Translations under genes and position numbers: made by a program
The notes under the pieces: model-generated
Told to the model about the DNA's origin: nothing
Seen by the model: the letters and a program-made list of their open reading frames with translations, nothing else
Databases searched by the model: none
In this document: piece by piece, positions 1 through 5,538 of the stretch
Layout of the letters: each line of letters starts with the position of its first letter
How positions within the stretch are numbered: the first letter of the stretch is position 1
DNA from: Chloroflexota bacterium
Lineage (GTDB): Bacteria > Chloroflexota > Dehalococcoidia > Lucifugimonadales > Lucifugimonadaceae
Assembly: GCA_002725925.1 (NCBI GenBank)
Contig: PBRL01000005.1
Location: 1-6,039, forward strand
DNA length: 6,039 nucleotides
Reading direction: 5' to 3'

Positions 1-1
1 C

Positions 2-607
2 GATATAGAGCAGATTAGAAACTTGTATTCAACGATTGATTCCGAGTTTGGTCGAATCGATGTAGTTGGGAATGTTGCGGGTGAGGGAAACATGGGTCGA
101 CCTGAAGATCTTCCGTTAGACAAATTACAAGAGTCTCTTCAGAACCTTGTGGTCGGACGCTTTGCCTCCTGCCAGGAAGCAGGACGACGCATGTTAGAAC
201 AGGGCAGGGGATCGATTATCAATTTCGGATCGATTGGGGGCTGGAACTCTCTCGGTCGTGGGCATACGCCATACGGGATGGCGATGGGTGCTGTGATACA
301 GATGACACGAGAATTATCCACAGAATGGGCCTCTCGTGGCGTGCGAGTGAATGCCATTTTGCCTGCGCAGGTTTGGAATGATGGTTTGCGAAAAAGAGTG
401 GCTAAAGTCCCGGAATTAGAAGAAACTTTCAAGGGTGGGATTCCAATGGGTCGCTTAGGAAACCCCGAGGAGATAAAGGGCCCGGCGATATTCTTGGCGT
501 CAGATGCATCAAGTTTTGTAACTGGAGCGATACTTCCTATGGACGGCGGGAATCTTTCATTGAATGCAGGTGGTACATACCCGGGAAGCCCAAGAGCATA
601 CGCATAA
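2..607 (+). CDS. SDR family oxidoreductase, 5'-truncated, catalytic Lys replaced by Met
   Basis: This is the C-terminal ~201 residues of a short-chain dehydrogenase/reductase. The reading frame is open to the left edge, so the start and the TGxxxGxG dinucleotide-binding loop lie outside the window. A TTG at 23 is in frame but is internal to the fold, not a real start. Visible SDR landmarks are an NVAG version of the NNAG motif (about 70-85), a Ser in INFGS (codon 230-232), the catalytic Tyr (272-274), and the C-terminal pattern PMGRLGNPEEI, FLASDASSFVTGAI, MDGGN. The Tyr-x-x-x-Lys motif reads YGMAM, so the Lys is Met (ATG at 284-286). The usual PG after strand 6 reads PA. SDRs normally reduce or oxidise carbonyl/hydroxyl groups with NAD(P)H; activity of this variant is uncertain. 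It is convergent with the reductase gene ending at 642. Family assignment is secure; substrate is unknown. Confidence 0.92.
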   Translation, partial: DIEQIRNLYSTIDSEFGRIDVVGNVAGEGNMGRPEDLPLDKLQESLQNLVVGRFASCQEAGRRMLEQGRGSIINFGSIGGWNSLGRGHTPYGMAMGAVIQMTRELSTEWASRGVRVNAILPAQVWNDGLRKRVAKVPELEETFKGGIPMGRLGNPEEIKGPAIFLASDASSFVTGAILPMDGGNLSLNAGGTYPGSPRAYA

Positions 608-633
608 AAAGAACAGCAATAATCGTCCCTGTT
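606..633 (-). terminator. possible weak terminator of the molybdoenzyme operon
   Basis: Read on the minus strand just after the reductase stop codon, AACAG (633-629) can pair with CTGTT (616-612) around a 12-nt loop. One base later comes a run of five T (610-606). The stem has only 5 bp, so this is a weak candidate. It overlaps the stop codon of the convergent SDR. Confidence 0.25.
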
Positions 634-641
634 ACGGCCAG

Positions 642-1382
642 TTAAGGTCCGAATCTCTCTATGTGAATCTGGTTGAAGTCCAGGCCGGTATCAAGCAAGA
701 TATCTGCTATAGATTCAACAAATCCTGATCCACCGCAAACATATGCTGACTCGGGTTTTACCCCCGTATTCACTAGTGCAGAATCGATCATGCCCTGGTC
801 AATTCGACGTGTATTGCCGATCCAATCTTTTGATGTTCCTCGCGTTATGGTCGTGACCACGTGGAGACTCGGGTCATTGTCGGACATCCTCTCCAATTCC
901 TCTCGGTAAAGTATGTCGTCCTCGGTCCTCACGCTGAAAAGCAACAGGGCAGGCGCATTATTTTTAACAGTGAATCGATGTCTCAGCATTGAAATGATTG
1001 GTGCAATCCCTGATCCGCCTGCTACGAAAATCGATGACTTGGTATGTGAGGGCTCCCAGGTAAAGTGTCCGCCGATCGGTCCTCGAACTTCGATCATTTC
1101 ACCAGGTTCTACCGAGTCGTGGAAATAGCTTGAGACCTCACCGTCATCAATCAATTCGATAGCTATTTCGATTAAATTGGTATCTCCAGGTGACGAAGCC
1201 AGAGAGTAACTTCGTTGTGCTTGGTACCCATCGGGCGCGGTAAGTCGTACGTCATAGTGCTGTCCGGCTTTGAAATTTCCACCTGTTGGTACTTCAAGGG
1301 TGAACAGTTTGACCCGGTCTGACGCGACCCTCACCTTTGTCACTGTAGCCACATGCCATGGCTTCTTAGTTTGGTATGACAA
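642..1382 (-). CDS. FAD/NAD(P)-binding ferredoxin reductase-like protein, partner of the molybdoenzyme
   Basis: A 246-residue flavoprotein reductase of the ferredoxin-NADP reductase superfamily. The N-terminal FAD-binding barrel carries RSYSLAS (residues 57-63), the flavin-binding RxYSxxS motif, and GPIGGHF (101-107). The NAD(P)-binding domain follows, with AGGSGIAP (121-128) and CGGSGFVE (216-223), and the protein ends in an ERFGP tail typical of the fold. No [2Fe-2S] ferredoxin domain is fused, so electrons probably go directly or via a carrier to the upstream gene product. It lies 3 bp after the stop of the sulfite-oxidase-like gene, so the two are almost certainly cotranscribed and translationally coupled. 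The start is a TTG (1382-1380) with no clear Shine-Dalgarno sequence; no in-frame ATG is near, and a GTG ten codons in is the alternative. It should act in the cytoplasm; the electron acceptor is inferred from context. Confidence 0.9.
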   Translation of the reverse strand: MSYQTKKPWHVATVTKVRVASDRVKLFTLEVPTGGNFKAGQHYDVRLTAPDGYQAQRSYSLASSPGDTNLIEIAIELIDDGEVSSYFHDSVEPGEMIEVRGPIGGHFTWEPSHTKSSIFVAGGSGIAPIISMLRHRFTVKNNAPALLLFSVRTEDDILYREELERMSDNDPSLHVVTTITRGTSKDWIGNTRRIDQGMIDSALVNTGVKPESAYVCGGSGFVESIADILLDTGLDFNQIHIERFGP

Positions 1383-1385
1383 ATT

Positions 1386-1988
1386 TCAGTCGCCGTTGTA
1401 GCGCTGTTCGAGCCAGGGGTCCCCATACATGTGATACCCGTAGCCTTCCCAGAATCCTGGTTCATCTTTTTCCATGAACCTCAGGCGCCTTATCCATTTT
1501 GCCGATTTCCATAAGTAAAGATGAGGTATAAAAAGCCTGACGGGCCCACCGTGCTCTGCAGGGAGTGGCTTGTTTTCGTAGGTATGTGCAAGTATTCCCT
1601 TGCCATCCATTAAGTCTTTGGCCGGGATGTTCGTCGTATATCCACCGTCGCAATAGGCCATGACATATCCATCAGGTGGACTAATCTGCGCGTCAGCTAG
1701 CAACGTGTCGATTGCAACTCCGCGCCAGTTTGTGTCTTGCTTTGACCATTTTGTTACACAGTGGATATCGGTATGAATATCTGTTTGTTCGAGACTGTTG
1801 AGGGAATCCCATGACCAGGTTCCGATAGTCTCTCCTGCGATTTCGATTGAGAAATCCCAAGTGTTGATATCTACCCTAGGAGTGGGACCCGCAGATAAAA
1901 CAGGAAATCCGTCTTCAAGGTACTGGCCGGGAGGGACTGGACGTGTTGGAGTATTCTTGCGCCGTCCAAAGAAATTGTCGTTGATCAT
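1386..1988 (-). CDS. sulfite oxidase-like molybdopterin-dependent oxidoreductase
   Basis: A 200-residue protein matching the short sulfite-oxidase-like family with a single molybdopterin-binding domain. The N-terminal segment GQYLEDGFPVLSAGPTPR (21-38) is characteristic. HCVTKWS (76-82) contains Cys77, the expected thiolate ligand of molybdenum, and WRGV (88-91) follows. The stretch GGPVRLFIP (147-155) and LWKSAKW (159-165) form the rest of the cofactor pocket, and the tail is YGYHMYGDPWLEQRY. There is no C-terminal dimerisation domain and no haem domain, unlike true sulfite oxidases. The N-terminus has an RR pair (9-10) but no hydrophobic stretch after it, so unlike the exported MsrP/YedY it should remain in the cytoplasm. 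The downstream reductase, 3 bp away, is the likely electron partner. The ATG at 1988 is well placed, with AGG about 9 nt upstream. The natural substrate of this subfamily is unknown to me. Confidence 0.92.
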   Translation of the reverse strand: MINDNFFGRRKNTPTRPVPPGQYLEDGFPVLSAGPTPRVDINTWDFSIEIAGETIGTWSWDSLNSLEQTDIHTDIHCVTKWSKQDTNWRGVAIDTLLADAQISPPDGYVMAYCDGGYTTNIPAKDLMDGKGILAHTYENKPLPAEHGGPVRLFIPHLYLWKSAKWIRRLRFMEKDEPGFWEGYGYHMYGDPWLEQRYNGD

Positions 1989-2021
1989 GTGTCGGCCTGT
2001 TCTAACGAAGTGTGAGAGTCA

Positions 2022-2050
2022 ATTATGTGGGTAGTGCGGGTGTCAATCAA
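2022..2050 (-). promoter_or_regulatory. putative sigma-70 promoter of the molybdoenzyme operon
   Basis: On the minus strand, TTGATT (2050-2045) is followed after 17 nt by CATAAT (2027-2022), which matches the -10 consensus at five of six positions. Transcription would begin near 2015, leaving a leader of about 27 nt before the ATG at 1988. An overlapping TTGACA (2046-2041) is spaced only 13 nt from the same -10, so it is less suitable. Sequence match only. Confidence 0.45.
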
Positions 2051-2111
2051 TCTGGTTCACAGCAGTATATTGTGAGCATTATCGCTATAGGCTTGTCATA
2101 TAAAAATGAAA

Positions 2112-2129
2112 GAGAGGAATGTTGCAGTG
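2112..2129 (+). promoter_or_regulatory. ribosome binding site deciding a GTG start
   Basis: GAGAGGAA (2112-2119) is a good Shine-Dalgarno sequence with AGGA ending 8 nt before the GTG at 2127-2129. It lies inside the reading frame that would begin at the ATG at 2106, whereas nothing comparable precedes that ATG. This favours GTG 2127 as the start of the SDR. Confidence 0.7.
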
Positions 2130-2891
2130 AGACTTGAAGGTAAAAATGCAATTGTGACCGGTAGTGGGAATGGGATTGGGAGGGCCATTGCGCTTCGATT
2201 CGCCCGTGAAGGTGCAAATGTCACAGTTGCTGAGATTGAAGAAGATTCAGGACGCGACACGGTCGAACTGATTCAGAAGGCTGGGGGTGCAGCGGTTTAC
2301 AGTAAGACCGATACATCAGATGGGGCATCGGTCAAGCAGACGGTGTCGAATGCTATTGGTGCTCACGGAGATGTAGACATATTGATAAATAACGCAGCTG
2401 CGTTTGTCTTTGGCAACATTGAAACGATTACGCCTGACGACTGGGCACGAGTATTTGGTGTCAACGTCATAGGGTATGCGAATTGCGTGAGGGAGATTTT
2501 GCCGTCAATGCGCAGCAATGGCGGGGGGGCTATCGTCAACATTGCTTCAGTGTCATCATTTATCGCACAGCCTGAATTTATTCCTTACAACGCTTCGAAA
2601 GGTGCCGTTGCGCAACTCACTCGTTGTCTGGCAATGGATCTTGCAGCAGACAATGTAAGGGTCAACGCTGTTTGTCCGGGCTCTATTCGAACAAGAGCTA
2701 CCGACCGTCATATCGATTCCTTAGGACTGGATCCTGAGAAAGCATATGTGGAATTCGGACAAGACTCTCTCATGAAGCGAATGGGTACTCCGGACGAAAT
2801 AGCGTCGGGTGCTTTGTTCCTGGCTTCGGACGAGGCTTCTTTTATGACGGGTACGCATATGGTGATAGATGGTGGTGCAACTATCGATTGA
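2127..2891 (+). CDS. SDR family NAD-dependent oxidoreductase, complete
   Basis: A classical short-chain dehydrogenase of 254 residues from the GTG start, the family's usual length. The product begins MRLEGKNAIVTG, as most SDRs do; starting at ATG 2106 would add seven atypical residues. The cofactor loop is TGSGNGIG (11-18), and Glu36 at the end of strand 2 suggests NAD(H) rather than NADP(H). NNAA (88-91) replaces NNAG. The catalytic tetrad is complete: Asn113 in GVNVIG, Ser141, Tyr154 and Lys158 in YNASK. PG (184-185) and the C-terminal FLASDEASFMTGTHMVIDGG complete the fold. The protein is soluble and presumably tetrameric. It diverges from the molybdoenzyme operon across a ~138-bp gap and ends 5 bp from the convergent membrane-protein gene. 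The substrate cannot be read from the sequence; a sugar, sugar acid or hydroxy-acid is plausible given the nearby dehydratase. Confidence 0.93.
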   Translation: MRLEGKNAIVTGSGNGIGRAIALRFAREGANVTVAEIEEDSGRDTVELIQKAGGAAVYSKTDTSDGASVKQTVSNAIGAHGDVDILINNAAAFVFGNIETITPDDWARVFGVNVIGYANCVREILPSMRSNGGGAIVNIASVSSFIAQPEFIPYNASKGAVAQLTRCLAMDLAADNVRVNAVCPGSIRTRATDRHIDSLGLDPEKAYVEFGQDSLMKRMGTPDEIASGALFLASDEASFMTGTHMVIDGGATID

Positions 2892-2896
2892 TCACG

Positions 2897-3145
2897 TTAG
2901 ATGATTTGAGAGATATGCTCAATCAAAAATAGAATTAATCCTATTGCCAGCATCGCTAAAGCTACTAAATTGAGTACTCTTAAAACCAGTAGCTTGGGCA
3001 AATGCTTAAGGAGAAAGGCCGCACCAAGAAGACCCCACATAGCTGTGTTTAGCCACTGTTCGTCGTTGAGCGAGATCAGCGCCAGTACCAAGAAGATTAA
3101 TGCGCCGGCGAATCCATACAGCGAGGGTGTGTAAAAAAAGGGCAT
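2897..3145 (-). CDS. small hydrophobic membrane protein of unknown function
   Basis: An 82-residue protein I do not recognise. It has a hydrophobic segment at about residues 9-26, a weaker one at 33-47, a basic stretch around 47-56 (KHLPKLLVLR), and a third segment at 57-75, so two or three membrane passes are likely. The ATG at 3145 has AGGA 8 nt upstream, a good ribosome binding site, which supports real translation. It lies 41 bp after the stop of the enolase-superfamily gene on the same strand, so the two are probably cotranscribed. Its 3' end is only 5 bp from the end of the convergent SDR, leaving no room for separate terminators. It may be an accessory membrane protein, but nothing in the sequence gives a role. 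Confidence 0.75.
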   Translation of the reverse strand: MPFFYTPSLYGFAGALIFLVLALISLNDEQWLNTAMWGLLGAAFLLKHLPKLLVLRVLNLVALAMLAIGLILFLIEHISQII

Positions 3146-3186
3146 GATTTAAGTCCTGTGATTAATGTTTTAGAAACCGTCGAGAT

Positions 3187-4350
3187 TTACCAGTTAGTTA
3201 ACGCCCCGTCGTTTCTACGAAGTCGCGGTGGCCAGCCATGTGGTTCGACCGCTGAATTTTCTGCAGCATCAATGTCGAACTCAACTCCTAGTCCTGGAAC
3301 GTCTGGGCACCACGAGTAGCCGTCAGCCCATTCAATTTGTTGCGGAAACAATTCTGTGGCGTAGGAGCTGGGACGCCTCGGCATTTCCAGTACTCCAACG
3401 TTTGTGGATGCCATGCAAAGTGCTGCGCACGCAGCGGCAGAGACCGGACCAAGGGGATTGTGTGGGACGATATCAATGTAATGCGTTTCTGCCCAATGAG
3501 TAATTTTGAGAGCCTCGGTCAAGCCACCTACTATGCAAAGATCAATCCGGGCATAATCGATCAAATCTTCTTCAATAACTTCCCTGAAATCCCACTTCGA
3601 CGCCCATTGTTCACCTGCAGCGATCGGTAAATTAACCTGCCTGCGTAAGTTCCTGTAGCTGCCATGATTTTCAGATCGGATAGGATCTTCAATGAAGAAC
3701 GGTTTGAACTGTTCCAGATCTTTGCACATCTGTACGACGTGAGCAGTGTCGAGTCGGGTGTGTGCGTCAAATGTCATCTGTATATCTGGCCCAATGGCTT
3801 CTCTCACAGCGCTCATTTGTTCGACTGCAATCTTCATTGACTCAACAGGTTCTAATGTGGAGATTCCACTGCCCTCGAATTCTCCCCCTGTTTCAGGTTG
3901 CCCCCACCTTACAAATTTCCATCCGGCCTCGACTGCCGCTACCGAGTTGGCTACGAGTTCATCTATTGTTTTGCCCTGAGTATGGGGATAGCTGACGACC
4001 TTGTTTCGAACGGGACCGCCCATGAGCTTATAGGTTGGCAAATCTACGGATTTGCCTTTTATGTCCCAGAGAGCGATATCTATAGCGGAAATTGCACAGG
4101 TATAGACCTTGTCCGCTGGGAAGAACCCCGATCTGAACATTTCCTGCCAGAGTCGTTCGGTTTCCCATGGATCGGCCCCGACTACAAGTTCCGCGAGGTG
4201 GTCGATTGCAGAACCGATAGCACGGCCCCAGTTTCGTATGCCGACTTCCCCGAGACCGTGATGTCCGGCATCTGTGTCGACCCTGACTATCATGTAAGCG
4301 CGCCCGCCTTCATCTTGAACAGAGAAACTTCGGATTTGTGTGACTTTCAT
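3187..4350 (-). CDS. mandelate racemase/muconate lactonizing enzyme family protein, galactonate dehydratase-like
   Basis: A 387-residue enolase-superfamily enzyme. The N-terminal capping domain (about 1-115) contains GLGEVG and the segment SAIDIALWDIKGK (88-100). The barrel carries the acid-sugar dehydratase residues: Asp195 and His197 in FDAH, Glu221 in FIEDP, Glu247 in AAGEQ, Asp270 in ARIDL, His297 in PHNPLGP and Glu322 in LEM. As I recall the E. coli D-galactonate dehydratase numbering (183, 185, 209, 235, 258, 285, 310), every one is offset by exactly 12, so the Mg2+ ligands (195, 221, 247) and the His197 and Asp270-His297 catalytic groups are all present. The C-terminal PGLGVEFD and final DGALTNW also fit that group. 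It should remove water from a sugar acid in the cytoplasm; the actual substrate may differ from galactonate. The ATG at 4350 has GGAG 10 nt upstream. It leads a probable two-gene operon. Confidence 0.92.
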   Translation of the reverse strand: MKVTQIRSFSVQDEGGRAYMIVRVDTDAGHHGLGEVGIRNWGRAIGSAIDHLAELVVGADPWETERLWQEMFRSGFFPADKVYTCAISAIDIALWDIKGKSVDLPTYKLMGGPVRNKVVSYPHTQGKTIDELVANSVAAVEAGWKFVRWGQPETGGEFEGSGISTLEPVESMKIAVEQMSAVREAIGPDIQMTFDAHTRLDTAHVVQMCKDLEQFKPFFIEDPIRSENHGSYRNLRRQVNLPIAAGEQWASKWDFREVIEEDLIDYARIDLCIVGGLTEALKITHWAETHYIDIVPHNPLGPVSAAACAALCMASTNVGVLEMPRRPSSYATELFPQQIEWADGYSWCPDVPGLGVEFDIDAAENSAVEPHGWPPRLRRNDGALTNW

Positions 4351-4438
4351 ATATGTTGAACTCCAGGGCGATTGTCAATCCGGATTGCTGGTTAGTTTTT
4401 GCGTCATCGGACCGCCGGCAGTGTAACTCCTCGGTATA

Positions 4439-4448
4439 CGTAATTACG
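4439..4448. promoter_or_regulatory. palindrome CGTAATTACG, possible operator
   Basis: A perfect 10-bp palindrome about 90 bp upstream of the dehydratase start. Size and symmetry suit a dimeric helix-turn-helix regulator, but no regulator gene is present in the window. Confidence 0.25.
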
Positions 4449-4474
4449 CATTTAGACCGGGGAGGTAATTTGAT

Positions 4475-4484
4475 TTGATATCAA
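4475..4484. promoter_or_regulatory. palindrome TTGATATCAA, possible operator
   Basis: A perfect 10-bp palindrome about 125 bp upstream of the dehydratase and 260 bp upstream of the membrane-protein gene. Short symmetric sites of this type are bound by GntR-like regulators of sugar-acid genes, but that link is only an analogy here. Confidence 0.3.
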
Positions 4485-4574
4485 GTTTTGCGGTTTAACA
4501 CTAGGGCCGTAAGTATTTCGATATACGTTATATTTAGGCTAAATAGATATGTCTTTCGTAAGTTCAAGCAGGTG

Positions 4575-4586
4575 GTTATCGATAAC
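4575..4586. promoter_or_regulatory. 12-bp palindrome GTTATCGATAAC, possible operator
   Basis: The longest perfect palindrome noticed in the gap, roughly midway between the two divergent genes. One such palindrome is expected by chance in a window this size; its intergenic position and neighbouring palindromes are the only reasons to list it. Confidence 0.3.
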
Positions 4587-4677
4587 GATTTCAAACTGGT
4601 GTTTAGTCGTGCAAATGGAAGTATGCATCGTTTTCCGGAATGTGGTATCGTCCGAGCGAGGGTCGGAACGTGAACGA

Positions 4678-4696
4678 ATACATGCAGTGAATGTAT
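4678..4696 (+). promoter_or_regulatory. inverted repeat ATACAT-N7-ATGTAT upstream of the membrane-protein gene
   Basis: Arms ATACAT (4678-4683) and ATGTAT (4691-4696) flank 7 nt. The match extends to CGA/TCG if one A is bulged in the left arm. It lies about 46 bp before the ATG at 4743, where an operator or promoter element would be expected. It is a candidate only. Confidence 0.3.
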
Positions 4697-4742
4697 CGTA
4701 TCCGTCAACGCTTTAACGACCATCTAAAACAAGGAGAAAAAT

Positions 4743-5375
4743 ATGTCTTTAATCACAGGTGCAGGCCGTTCTGGGCTGGATCCGGTAGGGAAGTGGTCGC
4801 TAATCCTCGCTCCCATTTTATTTATTGTTGGTGGCGTTATGACTGCACCTTTTGGGTCTTACCACGTGGGACTTGTGGGGGAGATTGCAGCAGCGGGTGA
4901 GACTGCCAAGCTGGGATTAACCATAGGTATCGTTGGGGTTGTCCTATATGTGCGATCGATTCTGGGGTTGACTTCAATCACTCCTGAAGCTGGTAATGCT
5001 CTGGCGCGTATGAGGATCGCAAGCGCAGGTGCGGTTGCGCTATTGGCCATTCAGACGATTCAAACCGGAATGGCGATGGGAATTGCAGGAGGCGACACGG
5101 CTATCGGTGGCGCGTTCCTTGGAGTCCAGACAGCTGGGACTATAGTAGCCCTGCTTACGTTAATACCTCTTGCTGGCGGCCTTATTGCCGGTGGCTTGGT
5201 AAGTAAATATTTCGGTTGGGTACTGCTCGCGTTAGCTGTAGTTGGACTGATAACCGTTTTGGCGATTGGTCTTGACACAGAGACCGGAGGGCTTATTAAT
5301 GGTGTCCTTCAGGGTGTTTGGGGGATTGTGATACTCGTTATCGGAATCATGATGATCAACGGAGATGGTGACTAA
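4743..5375 (+). CDS. multi-pass membrane protein of unknown function (six predicted segments)
   Basis: A 210-residue, very hydrophobic protein that I do not recognise. Hydrophobic stretches fall at about residues 18-36, 57-75, 93-113, 124-152, 157-176 and 184-205, giving six likely membrane helices. Many Gly and Ala residues line them, as in GGLIAGGLV, suggesting tight helix packing. Charges are few: Arg71, Arg89 and Arg91 flank segments 2 and 3, and the tail NGDGD is acidic. There is no cleavable signal peptide and no catalytic or metal-binding motif that I can see. The start is well supported: AAGGAG (4731-4736) lies 6 nt before the ATG. A strong terminator 22 nt after the stop and a long leader make it a single-gene transcription unit, apparently well expressed. 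A transporter, channel or structural role is possible, but none is shown. Confidence 0.85.
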   Translation: MSLITGAGRSGLDPVGKWSLILAPILFIVGGVMTAPFGSYHVGLVGEIAAAGETAKLGLTIGIVGVVLYVRSILGLTSITPEAGNALARMRIASAGAVALLAIQTIQTGMAMGIAGGDTAIGGAFLGVQTAGTIVALLTLIPLAGGLIAGGLVSKYFGWVLLALAVVGLITVLAIGLDTETGGLINGVLQGVWGIVILVIGIMMINGDGD

Positions 5376-5397
5376 ACAGTTTCTGTCAAAGATTTTT

Positions 5398-5432
5398 GCA
5401 GGGTGCGCAAAACTGCGCACCCTGCTTTTTTT
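5398..5432 (+). terminator. rho-independent terminator of the membrane-protein gene
   Basis: A perfect 12-bp GC-rich stem, GCAGGGTGCGCA (5398-5409) with TGCGCACCCTGC (5414-5425), has a 4-nt loop AAAC and is followed immediately by seven T (5426-5432). It begins 22 nt after the stop codon at 5375. On the minus strand the stem is followed by A residues, so it acts in the plus direction only. Confidence 0.95.
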
Positions 5433-5483
5433 AAGCAACCTGACAGAGTATTAGCTTACGATTGTTTTTTATTTTCTACCTAA

Positions 5484-5511
5484 TAAATGGCCTACCGGAG
5501 TAGTGGCCATT
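5484..5511 (-). terminator. probable terminator of the right-hand SDR gene
   Basis: AATGGCC (5486-5492) pairs with GGCCATT (5505-5511), and an inner TAC/GTA pairing with a small bulge can lengthen the stem. Read on the minus strand it lies about 28 nt after the SDR stop, and the T-rich TTTATT overlaps and follows the last stem bases. The T tract is imperfect, so strength is uncertain. Together with the plus-strand hairpin at 5398 it would insulate two convergent genes. Confidence 0.45.
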
Positions 5512-5538
5512 CTGCTTCTTTAGTTAAGTCTTAATCGG

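Larger units (their letters stand above)
4351..4742. other. 392-bp divergent intergenic region
   Basis: This gap separates the start of the dehydratase gene (minus) from the start of the six-segment membrane protein (plus). Frames in it give only short products with no recognisable composition or ribosome binding site, so I call no gene. It contains perfect palindromes CGTAATTACG (4439-4448), TTGATATCAA (4475-4484) and GTTATCGATAAC (4575-4586), an odd-centred GATTG-T-CAATC (4370-4380), and ATACAT/ATGTAT arms (4678-4696). It probably holds promoters and operators for both genes; an unannotated small RNA cannot be excluded. Confidence 0.6.

Noticed and set aside
1960..1988. Arg-Arg pair near the N-terminus of the molybdoenzyme as a possible Tat signal.
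   Set aside because: No hydrophobic segment or cleavage region follows it; the next residues are polar and proline-rich and belong to the conserved mature start of the family.
2041..2048. TGTCAATC shared by the upstream regions of the molybdoenzyme operon (2041-2048) and the dehydratase (4373-4380).
   Set aside because: Eight bases shared between two short AT-rich regions can easily occur by chance, and both contain a TTGACA -35-like element that would produce the match.
2070..2091. TTGTGAGC resembling half of a lac operator and a TATAG element upstream of the central SDR.
   Set aside because: The second operator half is missing, and no -35/-10 pair with acceptable spacing can be built, so I call no promoter there.
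3898..4359. A 153-codon plus-strand open frame opposite the dehydratase.
   Set aside because: It is antisense to a gene with all expected active-site residues; its product has no family features, so it is a shadow of that gene's codon bias.
4351..4742. Short open frames on both strands in the divergent intergenic region, including a minus-strand one at 4481-4723 and a plus-strand one at 4488-4673.
   Set aside because: They overlap each other on opposite strands, lack ribosome binding sites, and show no recognisable protein features.
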